Origin: Saccharicrinis sp963677245
Lineage (GTDB): Bacteria > Bacteroidota > Bacteroidia > Bacteroidales > Marinilabiliaceae
Direction: 5' to 3'
Length of the DNA stretch: 64,000 nucleotides
Assembly (NCBI GenBank): GCA_963677245.1
Contig: OY781921.1
Location: forward strand, 1,178,001-1,242,000
The notes beneath the pieces are model-generated. The model had not been told where the DNA came from. It ran no database searches and was given only the letters and a program-made list of their open reading frames with translations. Positions 42,249 through 51,538 of this stretch are shown in pieces. The translations under genes were made by a program, and so were the position numbers. Position 1 is the stretch's first letter. Every line of letters starts with the position of its first letter.

Positions 42249-42361
42249 ACATTTACCCTAATGAAAAAGGCATTTAGTCCGAAATTCTATTGTTTTAACA
42301 AAAGAAGTGTAACTCTATTCAATCATTATTCTATATTTAAAATCCTAAATCATCACATCAC

Positions 42362-43687
42362 ATGAGGAGAAAAAAAATTTCGAACCTATTTGGGATTTTT
42401 CTGGATAAATGGATTGATCTTAAATTGGGAAAAATAAATTCAAAGGAAATATTTCAACAAATATTATTAATCTCACTTTTTTTAGCTCTTATTGCCACCA
42501 TAAGTAATATTGCTATGCAGTTATCTCTGCCATTAATTATTACAACAAGTGCAATAGCAGTATTTTTTGCATGTCTGTATTATTTTTGCCGCTTTAAAAA
42601 CTACTATTACCTCACTCTCAATAGTTTTATCACTTCTATTTTTATAATTCTAAACTTACTGTGGTTTTTTAATGCCGGAAGTTATGGTCCTACCTTGCTT
42701 ATTGTGCAGGCATTTGTTCCTATGTTTTTGTTTTTTACCGAGGTTAAAAGGCGCTTACTCATTACCTTTCTTTTTTCACTGAATACATTGATCCTTTTTT
42801 TTATTGAATTTTTCCATCCAGATTGGATTATTGGATATAATGATAGCAGAGAACGCCTCATTGATATTTTTATCATTTCAACACTGTTTTTTGTTTTGGA
42901 AGTACCCTTGCTTTATTATGCACAAAAGCAGTTTATTGCAGAGAGTTTGAAAGCCATTAATTCGGAAAAAGTAAAATCGGCTTTTTTAGCCAATATGAGT
43001 CACGAAATCAGAACGCCCATGAATGCTATTTTAGGTTTTGCAGACTTACTTCGTGATAAAGATATATCTGAAGAAACCAAAGACAACTTTATTGATATTA
43101 TTAAGGATAATGGGAATATATTATTGCAATTAATTACCAACGTGATGGATGCCTCTAAACTGGAGGCCGGTATGATTGAAACCAATTTTAAAACCGTAGC
43201 CATTGCTCCTTTATTTGAGCGAATTTACGCTAGTTTTCTAACTCAAATTCCTTCTCATAAAGATATCTTCTTCACTTATGATATCCCTTCTGAATTGAAG
43301 AATTTAAAGTTTTACACCGATGAATTACTGATTTATCAGGTTATATCAAACCTCTTAACCAACGCTATTAAATTTACCCAGAAAGGCTTTATTAATTTTG
43401 GGGTTGAAGCTCCGGAAAGTGAAAATCCAGAATGGATTAATATTTATGTTTCTGATAGCGGCCCGGGTATCTCTAAAGAAAGTCAGGCCGAAATTTTTAA
43501 AAGGTTTAACCAGGGAAACTTTGAATTGCGCAATAAAAAAGAAGGTGTCGGCTTAGGATTGGCTATCTGTACAGAGTTAACACGTTTGTTAAATGGCAAG
43601 ATAGATTTAATTTCTGACGGAAAAAGTGGAAGTAAATTTTACATTAGATTAAAAGCCACTAAACCAGAATTTTCATTGATTTCATAA
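42362..43687 (+). CDS. Membrane sensor histidine kinase (HisKA/HATPase_c)
   Basis: A 441-aa kinase. Six hydrophobic segments (about residues 30-195) are followed directly by the dimerisation domain with ANMSHEIRTPMNAILGFADL (phospho-acceptor His) and an HATPase domain with NLLTNAIKFTQKG, DSGPGIS and EGVGLGLAI. No PAS or receiver domain. No response regulator is adjacent. It is read divergently from cobD. Confidence 0.9.
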   Translation: MRRKKISNLFGIFLDKWIDLKLGKINSKEIFQQILLISLFLALIATISNIAMQLSLPLIITTSAIAVFFACLYYFCRFKNYYYLTLNSFITSIFIILNLLWFFNAGSYGPTLLIVQAFVPMFLFFTEVKRRLLITFLFSLNTLILFFIEFFHPDWIIGYNDSRERLIDIFIISTLFFVLEVPLLYYAQKQFIAESLKAINSEKVKSAFLANMSHEIRTPMNAILGFADLLRDKDISEETKDNFIDIIKDNGNILLQLITNVMDASKLEAGMIETNFKTVAIAPLFERIYASFLTQIPSHKDIFFTYDIPSELKNLKFYTDELLIYQVISNLLTNAIKFTQKGFINFGVEAPESENPEWINIYVSDSGPGISKESQAEIFKRFNQGNFELRNKKEGVGLGLAICTELTRLLNGKIDLISDGKSGSKFYIRLKATKPEFSLIS

Positions 43688-43792
43688 GGCTTCTGCATTG
43701 ATGTAAATCATCATTAAAACAAAAAAATTACTGCTTACAAATAAACATTTCAATATACTTACTGTTTATCTCACAAATTAAACTAGAACAAA

Positions 43793-44305
43793 ATGAATAA
43801 AACAGATTTAAAAGTAACATTTGCCGGAGGTCCGGTTACCATATTAGGAGACGTTGTAAAAGTTGGAGAAAAAGCTCCTGAATTTACAGCTTTAAATGCC
43901 AAGCTAGAACCTGTAAAATTATCAGATTATGCAGGTAAAGTAGTTATCATTGCCGTTTACCCATCTATTGATACAGGTGTATGTGCTGCACAAAACAGAC
44001 GTTTTAATGAGGAAGCAAATATGCTGGGTGATGCTGTAGTATTATCTATTTCTTGTGATTTACCATTTGCACAATCTCGTTTTTGTGGAGCTGAAGGTTT
44101 AGATAACATCATTACCTTATCAGATCATAAAGATCTTGACTTTGGAGCTAAATATGGTTACGTAATTGAAGAATTAAGATTATTAACCCGTGGAACTGTA
44201 ATTATCGATAAAGAAGGTGTAATTCAGTATGTAGAGCATGTTCCTGAAATTACAACAGAACCTGATTACGAAAAATCTTTAGAAGTAGCAAAGGGCTTGA
44301 TTTAA
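43793..44305 (+). CDS. tpx: Thiol peroxidase (Tpx-type peroxiredoxin)
   Basis: A 170-aa peroxiredoxin reducing hydroperoxides with thioredoxin. The peroxidatic Cys64 is in VYPSIDTGVCAAQNRRF and the resolving Cys98 in LPFAQSRFCGAEGL, the spacing of the atypical 2-Cys Tpx group. The N-terminus GGPVTILGDVVKVGEKAPEF is typical. The gene stands alone with its own terminator. Confidence 0.96.
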   Translation: MNKTDLKVTFAGGPVTILGDVVKVGEKAPEFTALNAKLEPVKLSDYAGKVVIIAVYPSIDTGVCAAQNRRFNEEANMLGDAVVLSISCDLPFAQSRFCGAEGLDNIITLSDHKDLDFGAKYGYVIEELRLLTRGTVIIDKEGVIQYVEHVPEITTEPDYEKSLEVAKGLI

Positions 44306-44332
44306 TTTCCACCCCTATTATTTATAATTTCA

Positions 44333-44376
44333 CAAGAGCGCAAAACAAAAACTGTTTTGCGCTCTTGGTGTTTTTA
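44333..44376 (+). terminator. Terminator of tpx
   Basis: A perfect 15-bp stem (CAAGAGCGCAAAACA and its complement, loop AAAAC) followed by GTGTTTTT. It lies 27 bp after the tpx stop. Confidence 0.88.
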
Positions 44377-44395
44377 ATATCTTTTTTTTAAATAT

Positions 44396-45787
44396 CTACA
44401 CTTCTTCTTGTTGAACGTACTTATCTATTACGCAAGCAACCGAAGCATCCCCCGTAACATTCACCGTAGTCCGAACCATATCTAAAATTCGATCTACTGG
44501 CATGATAATCGCAATCCAGGCTGGATTTAATCCTACAGAACTTAACACAACCATCAACATAACCACACCTGCACTAGGAATAGCAGCCGAACCAATACTC
44601 GCTAAAGTAGCTGTGAGTACAACTGTGATCTGTTGTCCTAAACTCAAATCTATCATATGCATTTGTGCCAAAAACACTACGGCTACAGCCTGATACAAAC
44701 TAGTACCATCCATATTAACTGTTGCGCCAATAGGTAAAACAAAACCAGCTGTTTTTTTATCTACCCCTAAGTTTTCCTCTACACATTCAAATGTTACCGG
44801 TAAAGTGGCTGCACTTGAACTGGTAGAAAATGCCAATGCCTGTGCCGGACTAATTCCCCTTAAGAATTCAAAGAATCTTCGTTTAGGAACCAGCATTTTT
44901 AAAACACCTGGATAAATAACAAAAGCCATTAGCACCAAACCAACAAGCACTGTTCCTGAGTACCAACCTAAACCTTTAAAAATTTCAATAATCTTAGCCG
45001 GATTATCTCCTGCAATATCATTAATCACACCAGCCATCAATGCAAAAACAAAAAATGGAGCGGCTTTCATGATAATATCTACCATTTTAATAAATACCTC
45101 GGAAGCACCATCAAAAAACTTAATGAGCGTTGCTGATTTTTCAGCTGGTATATAAAGCAATGCAATCCCAAAGAAGATAGCAAAAAATATAATTTGTAGC
45201 ATGGATCCATTTCCCGCCAACGCATCAAAAATATTTACAGGAACTAAATCCACAACTGCCTGCAATGGACCTTGTTCTCCTTTCTTGGATTTATATTTTT
45301 CTGTTATATCATCTGTCTTTCCGAGTTCTTCCTGCTTCTTTTCAATCAAAGTTTTATACTGAGGGTCATCTAATAAATGAATATCATCTTTAATATCTAT
45401 CCCTTCAGCTTTTGCCCAAAGCTCATAACTAATACGACTCTCAACACGAACTTCTTCGGATAAAGCTCTTCCCGGTCCCCATACATTTACCAAAACGAGC
45501 CCAAGCGAAACGGCAATAACGGTAGTTACCAAGTATAAACCTAAGGTGCGCGCGCCAAGTTTTCCAAGATCTTTTGGATTACCTAAACTTACAATTCCAC
45601 TGATAATAGAAAATAGAATTAAAGGAATAGCAATTAGTTTAAGCAGGTTGATAAATATTTTACCCCAAGGGTCAATCCAATCGCGTGTAAAATCCTGCCA
45701 GCCTAACCAACCCGATAATAAAGCCCATGCTGCTCCTAATAGTATCCCAATAATTATTTTCGCATAAAGCGGAATATTTTTAAACAT
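44396..45787 (-). CDS. Dicarboxylate/amino acid:cation symporter (DAACS family)
   Basis: A 463-aa GltP/DctA-type transporter. Family motifs are the serine-rich FSTSSSAATLPVTFECVEE, LPIGATVNMDGTSLYQAVA, IGSAAIPSAGVVML and the substrate-site region PVDRILDMVRTTVNVTGDAS. About eight TM helices plus two hairpins are expected. An insert of about 60 charged residues (about 120-175) lies between early TM segments. The likely substrate is glutamate, aspartate or a C4-dicarboxylate, taken up with Na+ or H+. Confidence 0.93.
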   Translation of the reverse strand: MFKNIPLYAKIIIGILLGAAWALLSGWLGWQDFTRDWIDPWGKIFINLLKLIAIPLILFSIISGIVSLGNPKDLGKLGARTLGLYLVTTVIAVSLGLVLVNVWGPGRALSEEVRVESRISYELWAKAEGIDIKDDIHLLDDPQYKTLIEKKQEELGKTDDITEKYKSKKGEQGPLQAVVDLVPVNIFDALAGNGSMLQIIFFAIFFGIALLYIPAEKSATLIKFFDGASEVFIKMVDIIMKAAPFFVFALMAGVINDIAGDNPAKIIEIFKGLGWYSGTVLVGLVLMAFVIYPGVLKMLVPKRRFFEFLRGISPAQALAFSTSSSAATLPVTFECVEENLGVDKKTAGFVLPIGATVNMDGTSLYQAVAVVFLAQMHMIDLSLGQQITVVLTATLASIGSAAIPSAGVVMLMVVLSSVGLNPAWIAIIMPVDRILDMVRTTVNVTGDASVACVIDKYVQQEEV

Positions 45788-45827
45788 CCTTTATTGATTT
45801 TAATTTTTCAGCTTGTCTTAGAAAGAA

Positions 45828-45857
45828 AAGAGATAAAAGATCGCTCTTTTACCTCTT
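45828..45857 (-). terminator. Terminator of aroC
   Basis: Stem AAGAG-TAAAAGA / TCTTTTA-CTCTT with one G-U pair on the minus strand and loop of 4 nt, followed on the minus strand by TTTTCTTTCT. It is 17 bp past the aroC stop. Confidence 0.75.
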
Positions 45858-45874
45858 GTTAGATATTTTAAATG

Positions 45875-46951
45875 CTATCGATACATTTTATTCAGATAGA
45901 TCATATCAACCATCACCATGGCAGCCATCGCTTCTACAATGGGTACAGCACGTGGCAGTACACAAGGATCATGGCGACCTTTCACCGTCGTTTGCACTTC
46001 CTCTCCTTGCTTATTCACGGTATTTTGCTCTTTTAAAATAGTAGCAATGGGTTTAAATGCCACATTCATATAAATATCCTCTCCATTGGTAATTCCGCCT
46101 TGAACACCTCCTGAGCGGTTGGTTTTAGTTCTAACTTTATCACCGTCCATATAAAACTCATCGTTATGTTCGGTTCCTTGCATTTCGCCAGCTTTAAAAC
46201 CCATTCCGTACTCAAAACCTTTCACTGCATTTATGCTTAACATGGCTTTTCCCATTTCTGCATGAAATTTATCAAAAACAGGCTCTCCTAGTCCAACCGG
46301 TGAATTTTTAACCACACAAGTAATTACACCTCCTACTGAATCTTTATCCTTGCGCACAGTATCAATATATTCAATCATTTTTTCAGCCACTTCAGCATCC
46401 GGGCAACGAACGATATTTTCCTCCGCTTTGGATAAATCCATTTCTGTAAATGATTTTTCGAGTTTAATATGTCCAACCTGTGAAGTATAGGCATTAATCT
46501 CAACACCATATTGCTTTAAAATCAGTTTGGCAATAGCTCCGGCAACCACTCGTGCTATTGTTTCCCTTGCCGAAGAACGACCACCTCCTCTATAATCGCG
46601 AATACCATATTTTTGCTGGTAAGTATAATCTGCGTGTGAAGGACGATATACATCTTTTATATTACCATAATCTTTAGAGCGCTGATCAGCATTCCAAATT
46701 AAAAAACCAATGGGTGTTCCGGTTGCTTTTCCTTCCATTACTCCGGAAAGAATCTCAACTTTATCTTTTTCGTCACGTGGGGTGGTAATGGCACTTTGTC
46801 CCGGACGACGACGATTTAACTCTGCCTGAATGAACTCAAGGTCAATTTCCAACCCTGGCATTACACCTTCAATTACTCCTCCAACTGCCTTTCCATGCGA
46901 CTCGCCGAAAGAAGTTAACTTATAAAAATTTCCAAATGAATTACCGGCCAT
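45875..46951 (-). CDS. aroC: Chorismate synthase
   Basis: A 358-aa enzyme making chorismate from EPSP with reduced FMN, last step of the shikimate pathway. Signatures: FGESHGKAVGGVIEG at the N-terminus, QAELNRRRPGQSAITTPRDE, DYRGGGRSSARETIARVVAGA, and NRSGGVQGGITNGEDI. Length is usual. Transcribed alone. Confidence 0.97.
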   Translation of the reverse strand: MAGNSFGNFYKLTSFGESHGKAVGGVIEGVMPGLEIDLEFIQAELNRRRPGQSAITTPRDEKDKVEILSGVMEGKATGTPIGFLIWNADQRSKDYGNIKDVYRPSHADYTYQQKYGIRDYRGGGRSSARETIARVVAGAIAKLILKQYGVEINAYTSQVGHIKLEKSFTEMDLSKAEENIVRCPDAEVAEKMIEYIDTVRKDKDSVGGVITCVVKNSPVGLGEPVFDKFHAEMGKAMLSINAVKGFEYGMGFKAGEMQGTEHNDEFYMDGDKVRTKTNRSGGVQGGITNGEDIYMNVAFKPIATILKEQNTVNKQGEEVQTTVKGRHDPCVLPRAVPIVEAMAAMVMVDMIYLNKMYR

Positions 46952-47185
46952 TTAAATTCTTGTTAGACAAAGGATATAAAACAAAAGACAACGGAATACA
47001 CTTATGATCAAAAGAGTACCTTTAGTCTTGTTGACTTATCCTTAATATATTAGTGATTCGAATTCGTTTTAATACAGGTATAAACCTGATTATTGTCACA
47101 AAAATAGAAAAGAAATTGAATTTACTCCTTTTAAATTCTTAAAACAGACAGGATTTACTTGATTAAAGTTCATCTATGTTTCAGA
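46952..47185. other. Intergenic region upstream of aroC
   Basis: With the terminator beyond it this gap is about 330 bp. It is AT-rich; I see no gene and no clear promoter box. Confidence 0.35.
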
Positions 47186-47218
47186 TGAAAAAAGCCTGTC
47201 TTCATAGGAAAACAGGCT
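47186..47218 (-). terminator. Terminator of the slyD-like gene
   Basis: Stem AGCCTGT / ACAGGCT (47193-47199 and 47212-47218) with a 12-nt loop, followed on the minus strand by six T. It lies 68 bp past the stop codon. Confidence 0.8.
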
Positions 47219-47285
47219 GTATATTTTTTAGCTCTATATAAGCAGATACTTTATAAACTATCTACTTAAAAAGCTTTAAACTTAT

Positions 47286-47876
47286 TTAAGAACATCCGCA
47301 ACCACCTGAACCTGATCCATCAGATCCACATGAACCGCTATCGCATCCTGATTGTGCTTCATCACCACAACCACAACCTGATCCGCAGCCTCCGCCACCA
47401 ACAACAGCCATAATTTCTGATTCTGTAGCTTCACGCACTTCTTTCACAGCACCTGAGAAAAACAAATCATCACCAGCTAATGGGTGGTTAAAATCCATAC
47501 GAACAGTTTCGTCAGTAACGTCTAAAACGATACCATTTAAACGGTTTCCCTGAGCATCTTGCATAGGAACCATATTTCCTACTTTAATAAGCTCCTCATC
47601 CATTTTACCGTCTACTTCGAAAATATTTCTTGGGATGCTAACTTTAGCTTCTTCATTAACTTGTCCATAAGCTTCGTCTGCGCTTAATTTAAAGCTAAAA
47701 TCATCTCCTGATTTTAAACCTTCTAATTTATCTTCAAACATTTGAAGCATACGCCCTGTTCCAAAAATAAACTCCAGTGGCTTATCCTCAGTGGTTTCTT
47801 CAACAATCTCCCCTTCGAATCCTTGCAATCTTAATACGTAAGATACTGTTACGTACTTGTTTCTTGAAATTTCCAT
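47286..47876 (-). CDS. slyD: FKBP-type peptidyl-prolyl isomerase, SlyD-like, with Cys-rich tail
   Basis: A 196-aa protein. The FKBP domain and inserted flap are SlyD-like: EETTEDKPLEFIFGTGRML, FEDKLEGLKSGDDFSF, DEAYGQVNEEAKVSIPR and MDFNHPLAGDDLFFSGAVKE. The C-terminal tail after residue about 155 is Gly-rich with seven Cys (GGGGCGSGCGCGDEAQ and on), in place of the His-rich metal tail of E. coli SlyD. SlyD is a folding helper and nickel chaperone; metal binding by this tail is likely but the metal is unknown. Confidence 0.92.
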   Translation of the reverse strand: MEISRNKYVTVSYVLRLQGFEGEIVEETTEDKPLEFIFGTGRMLQMFEDKLEGLKSGDDFSFKLSADEAYGQVNEEAKVSIPRNIFEVDGKMDEELIKVGNMVPMQDAQGNRLNGIVLDVTDETVRMDFNHPLAGDDLFFSGAVKEVREATESEIMAVVGGGGCGSGCGCGDEAQSGCDSGSCGSDGSGSGGCGCS

Positions 47877-48011
47877 ATGTTTTAGTTTTAAAATTTTCTA
47901 TTTCAATAAATTATTATGCAAAGAAAGCGAGTTTTTTAAAAAATACAAAAGCAATCCTAAAAAACAGACTTTCGTGTCTTATATCTTTATCCTACCGATT
48001 TGATCAGATTA

Positions 48012-49955
48012 TCAATGCGAATTTAAAAATCCATATTGTTTTGAATACGATAACATCTGTGTTGCATAATCGGTATTGTAATCCACAACTACATCTTTAA
48101 CACTACCATTTTCCTCAACCAATTGATAATTTGGATTCAGGAAACCTGTGAATGGCGGTACTTGTAGCTTTTTAAAACGTTCCAATACCTCCTGATGTAA
48201 TTGCTTGTCTATTTTAACACCATAAGTCTCCACAATGTTTTGCGCTGCTTTAAAATCACCCTCCGATTTGATGCGTTGAATTTCTCTTAACAACCCACCA
48301 AATAAGACTTTTAGCTGCTTGTGATCGTTGATTTTAAAAAAGGTTTTTTCATCTTTTTTAACTTTTTCAACAACCTTACCCTTACCTGCTTCATATACCC
48401 AGGATGCAATTAGCTGACGGTTTCGCATATGTGCCTGTTCAATATTATCACCCAATTTTATGCGTGTAATCTGGGTTAATAATCCATTACGAATATATCC
48501 GTTATAATGCGCTTTCGCAGCATCCAAACTTGGAAGTAAACCCAGTTCCAACATTTTTTCATCATACATAAAGTACAATCCGCATAAATCAGCTCTGGCT
48601 TCTTCTATGACCGAAGCATAATTTTTTAATTTATCCGATGTAACTCCAGGCAATAATTTTCCGGAACCATGTCCAATACACTCATGTAAATGCGTATGCA
48701 AATTATCAGAAACTGAACCATATTTCTTTTCTAAAGCCACTTCTTCACTAGTTAAAGTAAATTCTTCTGCAAAACCACTACTTAATGAAGCTTTATGATG
48801 TGCATTGGAAATATTCGTTAGTGTTACCGACTTTGAACCATGAGCTTCTCTTATCCATTCAGCATTGGGTAAGTTTATTCCCAGAGGACTGGCAGGGTAG
48901 CAATCGCCACCTAAAATAACTGCATTGATGGCTTTTAGAGAAACACCTTGAATCGTTTCTTTTTTGTGCTCCTGATCAGTTGGAGAATTGTGCTCAAACC
49001 AATCAGCATGTTCAGCTATAATTTTTGCCTTCTCCGTTTCTTCTTTATCCACCAGTTGAACAACACCTTCCCAAGTGGCTTTTAAATCCATCGGATCTCC
49101 ATAAGTTTCTATAAAACCATTTATAAAATCTACGTCTACATTTAATTCATTTACCCACTTAATGCTCATCTGATCAAACAAATGCAGATCCCCTGTCTCG
49201 TAATACGAAACCAAAAGTTTTATGACCTCTCTCTGACCTTCTGTCTCTGCATATTTAAGCGCCTCGTTTAAGTGCTGATTAATTTCAGCTAATGCTTTTC
49301 CGTATTTTCCGGACACACAGTACACTTCTTCTGTAATCTCTCCGTCTTCTTTCCTTAACTTAGAGTTTAAACCAAAAGAAATTCTTTTATCTGAAGCTTT
49401 TTCTTTTTGGTCGGCATAAAAAGTCTCCACCTCTTTTTGTGTTATGCCCTCATAAAAATTATTAGCCGATTCTTTCACTACATCCACATCTGCACGAGAA
49501 TCAACTTGTTTTGCCATAAATGTTTTATCAAAAATCAGTTTTTCAATTATTTCTAATTGTTCTTTTTCCAGATGCCAATTCGTTAGTTTTCCAATACCTG
49601 GCTTCAAATTATTAAGCCATTTTTTGAAAACTACCTCTGAAAAACCTGGCACAAATTTATCGTTACTATAATGATGATGTGGACCACTGGAAAACCAGTT
49701 TTTCTTTAAATAAATCTCTAATTGTCGCCAATCATCTGTGTCTTTTTCTTCTTCAAACTGATATATTGCTTCAAGGATATCCCGAAGCAATAAATTATAT
49801 TTTCCGTGTTGATCCCATAAAATATCACTGCCAGCTAAAGTAGCCTGGTTCAAATGATACACAAATAACTTTTTCTCTAAACTAAGCGCTTCGAAACCGG
49901 GAACTTCGAAGCGTAATATTTTTATATCATCAAACTTTTCTGCAAATACTTCCAT
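48012..49955 (-). CDS. M49-family zinc metallopeptidase (dipeptidyl peptidase III-like)
   Basis: A 647-aa cytoplasmic peptidase. The zinc motif HEXXGH is present as H424-E-C-I-G-H429 in HLHECIGHGSGKLLPG, and the second motif as EEARAD (451-456), supplying the third zinc ligand. The length is close to that of DPP III. No signal peptide is seen. The family removes dipeptides from short peptides. Some databases label relatives dihydrofolate reductase, which the motifs do not support. It is the last gene before the secreted hypothetical gene upstream. Confidence 0.92.
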   Translation of the reverse strand: MEVFAEKFDDIKILRFEVPGFEALSLEKKLFVYHLNQATLAGSDILWDQHGKYNLLLRDILEAIYQFEEEKDTDDWRQLEIYLKKNWFSSGPHHHYSNDKFVPGFSEVVFKKWLNNLKPGIGKLTNWHLEKEQLEIIEKLIFDKTFMAKQVDSRADVDVVKESANNFYEGITQKEVETFYADQKEKASDKRISFGLNSKLRKEDGEITEEVYCVSGKYGKALAEINQHLNEALKYAETEGQREVIKLLVSYYETGDLHLFDQMSIKWVNELNVDVDFINGFIETYGDPMDLKATWEGVVQLVDKEETEKAKIIAEHADWFEHNSPTDQEHKKETIQGVSLKAINAVILGGDCYPASPLGINLPNAEWIREAHGSKSVTLTNISNAHHKASLSSGFAEEFTLTSEEVALEKKYGSVSDNLHTHLHECIGHGSGKLLPGVTSDKLKNYASVIEEARADLCGLYFMYDEKMLELGLLPSLDAAKAHYNGYIRNGLLTQITRIKLGDNIEQAHMRNRQLIASWVYEAGKGKVVEKVKKDEKTFFKINDHKQLKVLFGGLLREIQRIKSEGDFKAAQNIVETYGVKIDKQLHQEVLERFKKLQVPPFTGFLNPNYQLVEENGSVKDVVVDYNTDYATQMLSYSKQYGFLNSH

Positions 49956-49970
49956 TCTTATTTTCTTCTA

Positions 49971-51230
49971 TTAATTATTACCATTTACATGATGTACTTC
50001 CGGGTTTCTTAGGTCAATATCTCGTATCAACGTCCACTTTCCTTTTTCCAGAGAATAACCATCGTAAGTAAAATCTGGCCCATAAAAACGTCTGTTATCT
50101 TTAAACATTGGGTTTGTTGGCGCTAAATGATCGAGCACAATTCGCTTTTCCTCTGCATCATATTGTAACATCATGGTGGTAGCAGCATTATATTCAAAAA
50201 CCAAACGTTTGTCTAAATTACGATCTGTTAAAAATACAGAATGCCCAAACCTAACCTGACCATTTCCAACTACAAGCATTGCCTCAACCACCTTCTTCTT
50301 TGTCATTTCACTGTTAGGTTTATAACCCACAAGAAGGTAATATGTTCCATATTTACTGTCTTTAATATCGGCTATTTGGTAATAAACGGCACCATACCAT
50401 TTGCGAGGTGTAAGAGCAGATTTCTCTGGAGAACGAATCTTATGGCTGTAATCTTCTAACAATTGGACTTTTATCTCTTCTTTATTTTTGGTGATGACTG
50501 CCCCGTAAAATTTATTACGCGAATCTGGTAACAAAACATTCCAGGTACACAACTTCACATTTTCATCATCAGAAATAACTGTTGACATTCGTTTAATTCC
50601 AACAAAGCGATCGTTAAATAATTCTGCCTTATTCCAAAGCACTTCCATTTGCTTTAAAATAGAATCATTTAAAGCCTCCCGTTCTGTTGTAGTTTCTCGA
50701 ATCAATAGTTCTTCGAAAAAACAAATGGAGGCAATATCCTTATATTCCTTATAAATTTTTAAATCTGATTTAAAAGAAAACGAAAGTGGATATAAGTCTA
50801 CTTTAGACTCTGGAATTCGAGCCAGATGAAGTAATAACTCCCCATTTCCTTTTTTAGGGTTAAATTTTATCTGATCTTCAAACGAGTGATAAACTCTTTT
50901 GTGCGAGATGTCGCCATATAATACGAACCAATCTACCCTTAAGACCTTTCCCTGATGGAAAGTATTATAGTAATAAACCGTATACTTTGAATCGCTTGAT
51001 TTTGTTGACTGTATGTAAGACTTTTCATTTACCCTAACCGAAGAACTGTTGGCAAGCAAAAAGTTTTTAAAGTCAGTTGCAAAATTTACCAATTGAAATC
51101 TTTTTTCATTCAAATCTTCAATGGCTGAAATAGATTTAGCTCTCTGATCATATATTTGAAAAGTATTTTGCGCATATAAAATAGTTACCTGACTGAACAA
51201 AACAAAAAGCAAAACCTTACGTATATACAT
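49971..51230 (-). CDS. Secreted hypothetical protein
   Basis: A 419-aa protein with an N-terminal signal peptide (MYIRKVLLFVLFSQVTILYA). I chose the ATG at 51230 because the longer frame (to 51314) would add 28 residues ahead of the signal and overlap the divergent DUF6132 gene. The mature part has mixed alpha/beta character with many Tyr and Lys, including KYTVYYYNTFHQGKV and RRFYGPDFTYDGYSLEKGKW. No domain is recognised. It is 15 bp upstream of the M49 peptidase gene on the same strand and may be cotranscribed. Confidence 0.7.
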   Translation of the reverse strand: MYIRKVLLFVLFSQVTILYAQNTFQIYDQRAKSISAIEDLNEKRFQLVNFATDFKNFLLANSSSVRVNEKSYIQSTKSSDSKYTVYYYNTFHQGKVLRVDWFVLYGDISHKRVYHSFEDQIKFNPKKGNGELLLHLARIPESKVDLYPLSFSFKSDLKIYKEYKDIASICFFEELLIRETTTEREALNDSILKQMEVLWNKAELFNDRFVGIKRMSTVISDDENVKLCTWNVLLPDSRNKFYGAVITKNKEEIKVQLLEDYSHKIRSPEKSALTPRKWYGAVYYQIADIKDSKYGTYYLLVGYKPNSEMTKKKVVEAMLVVGNGQVRFGHSVFLTDRNLDKRLVFEYNAATTMMLQYDAEEKRIVLDHLAPTNPMFKDNRRFYGPDFTYDGYSLEKGKWTLIRDIDLRNPEVHHVNGNN

Positions 51231-51277
51231 TTTTAGATATTTTAATAACTTGCGTTGAATTTGTAAATGTCGAAAGT

Positions 51278-51469
51278 ATGAAGATTTGGGAGAAAATAAA
51301 ACAACAAAAACCAATCCGAATTATTCTTGGATTGGCAATTGGCGCCACATTAGGATATGCATATTACTATTTTATTGGTTGTAACAGCGGAACTTGTCCT
51401 ATTACTTCCAATCCAGTAAATAGTGTTTTGTATGGTAGTTTTGCGGGTTTAGTATTGGCTTTTAAATAA
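51278..51469 (+). CDS. DUF6132-like small membrane protein
   Basis: A 63-aa protein with two hydrophobic segments (IRIILGLAIGATLGYAYYYF and a second near the end) and the conserved CNSGTCPITSNPVNSVLYGS with a C-x5-C pair. This matches the short DUF6132 membrane proteins common in Bacteroidota. The function is unknown; the two Cys might bind metal or redox partners. Confidence 0.75.
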   Translation: MKIWEKIKQQKPIRIILGLAIGATLGYAYYYFIGCNSGTCPITSNPVNSVLYGSFAGLVLAFK

Positions 51470-51475
51470 AATCAG

Positions 51476-51527
51476 CCCGATATTAATTACAAACAGAAGT
51501 ATTCCTCTCTTTACAATTAATATCGGG
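51476..51527 (+). terminator. Long inverted repeat between convergent DUF6132-like and tdh genes
   Basis: A perfect 13-bp stem CCCGATATTAATT / AATTAATATCGGG with a 26-nt loop, lying between two convergent stop codons. T-rich sequence follows on the plus strand. Likely a shared transcription end. Confidence 0.5.
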
Positions 51528-51538
51528 ATTGCTATTTT

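Noticed and set aside
48012..49955. Dihydrofolate reductase annotation of the M49 protein
   Set aside because: The HEXXGH and EEARAD zinc motifs show a peptidase; no folate reductase motif is present.
51231..51314. N-terminal extension of the secreted hypothetical gene to the ATG at 51314
   Set aside because: It would place 28 residues before a good signal peptide and overlap the start of the divergent DUF6132-like gene.
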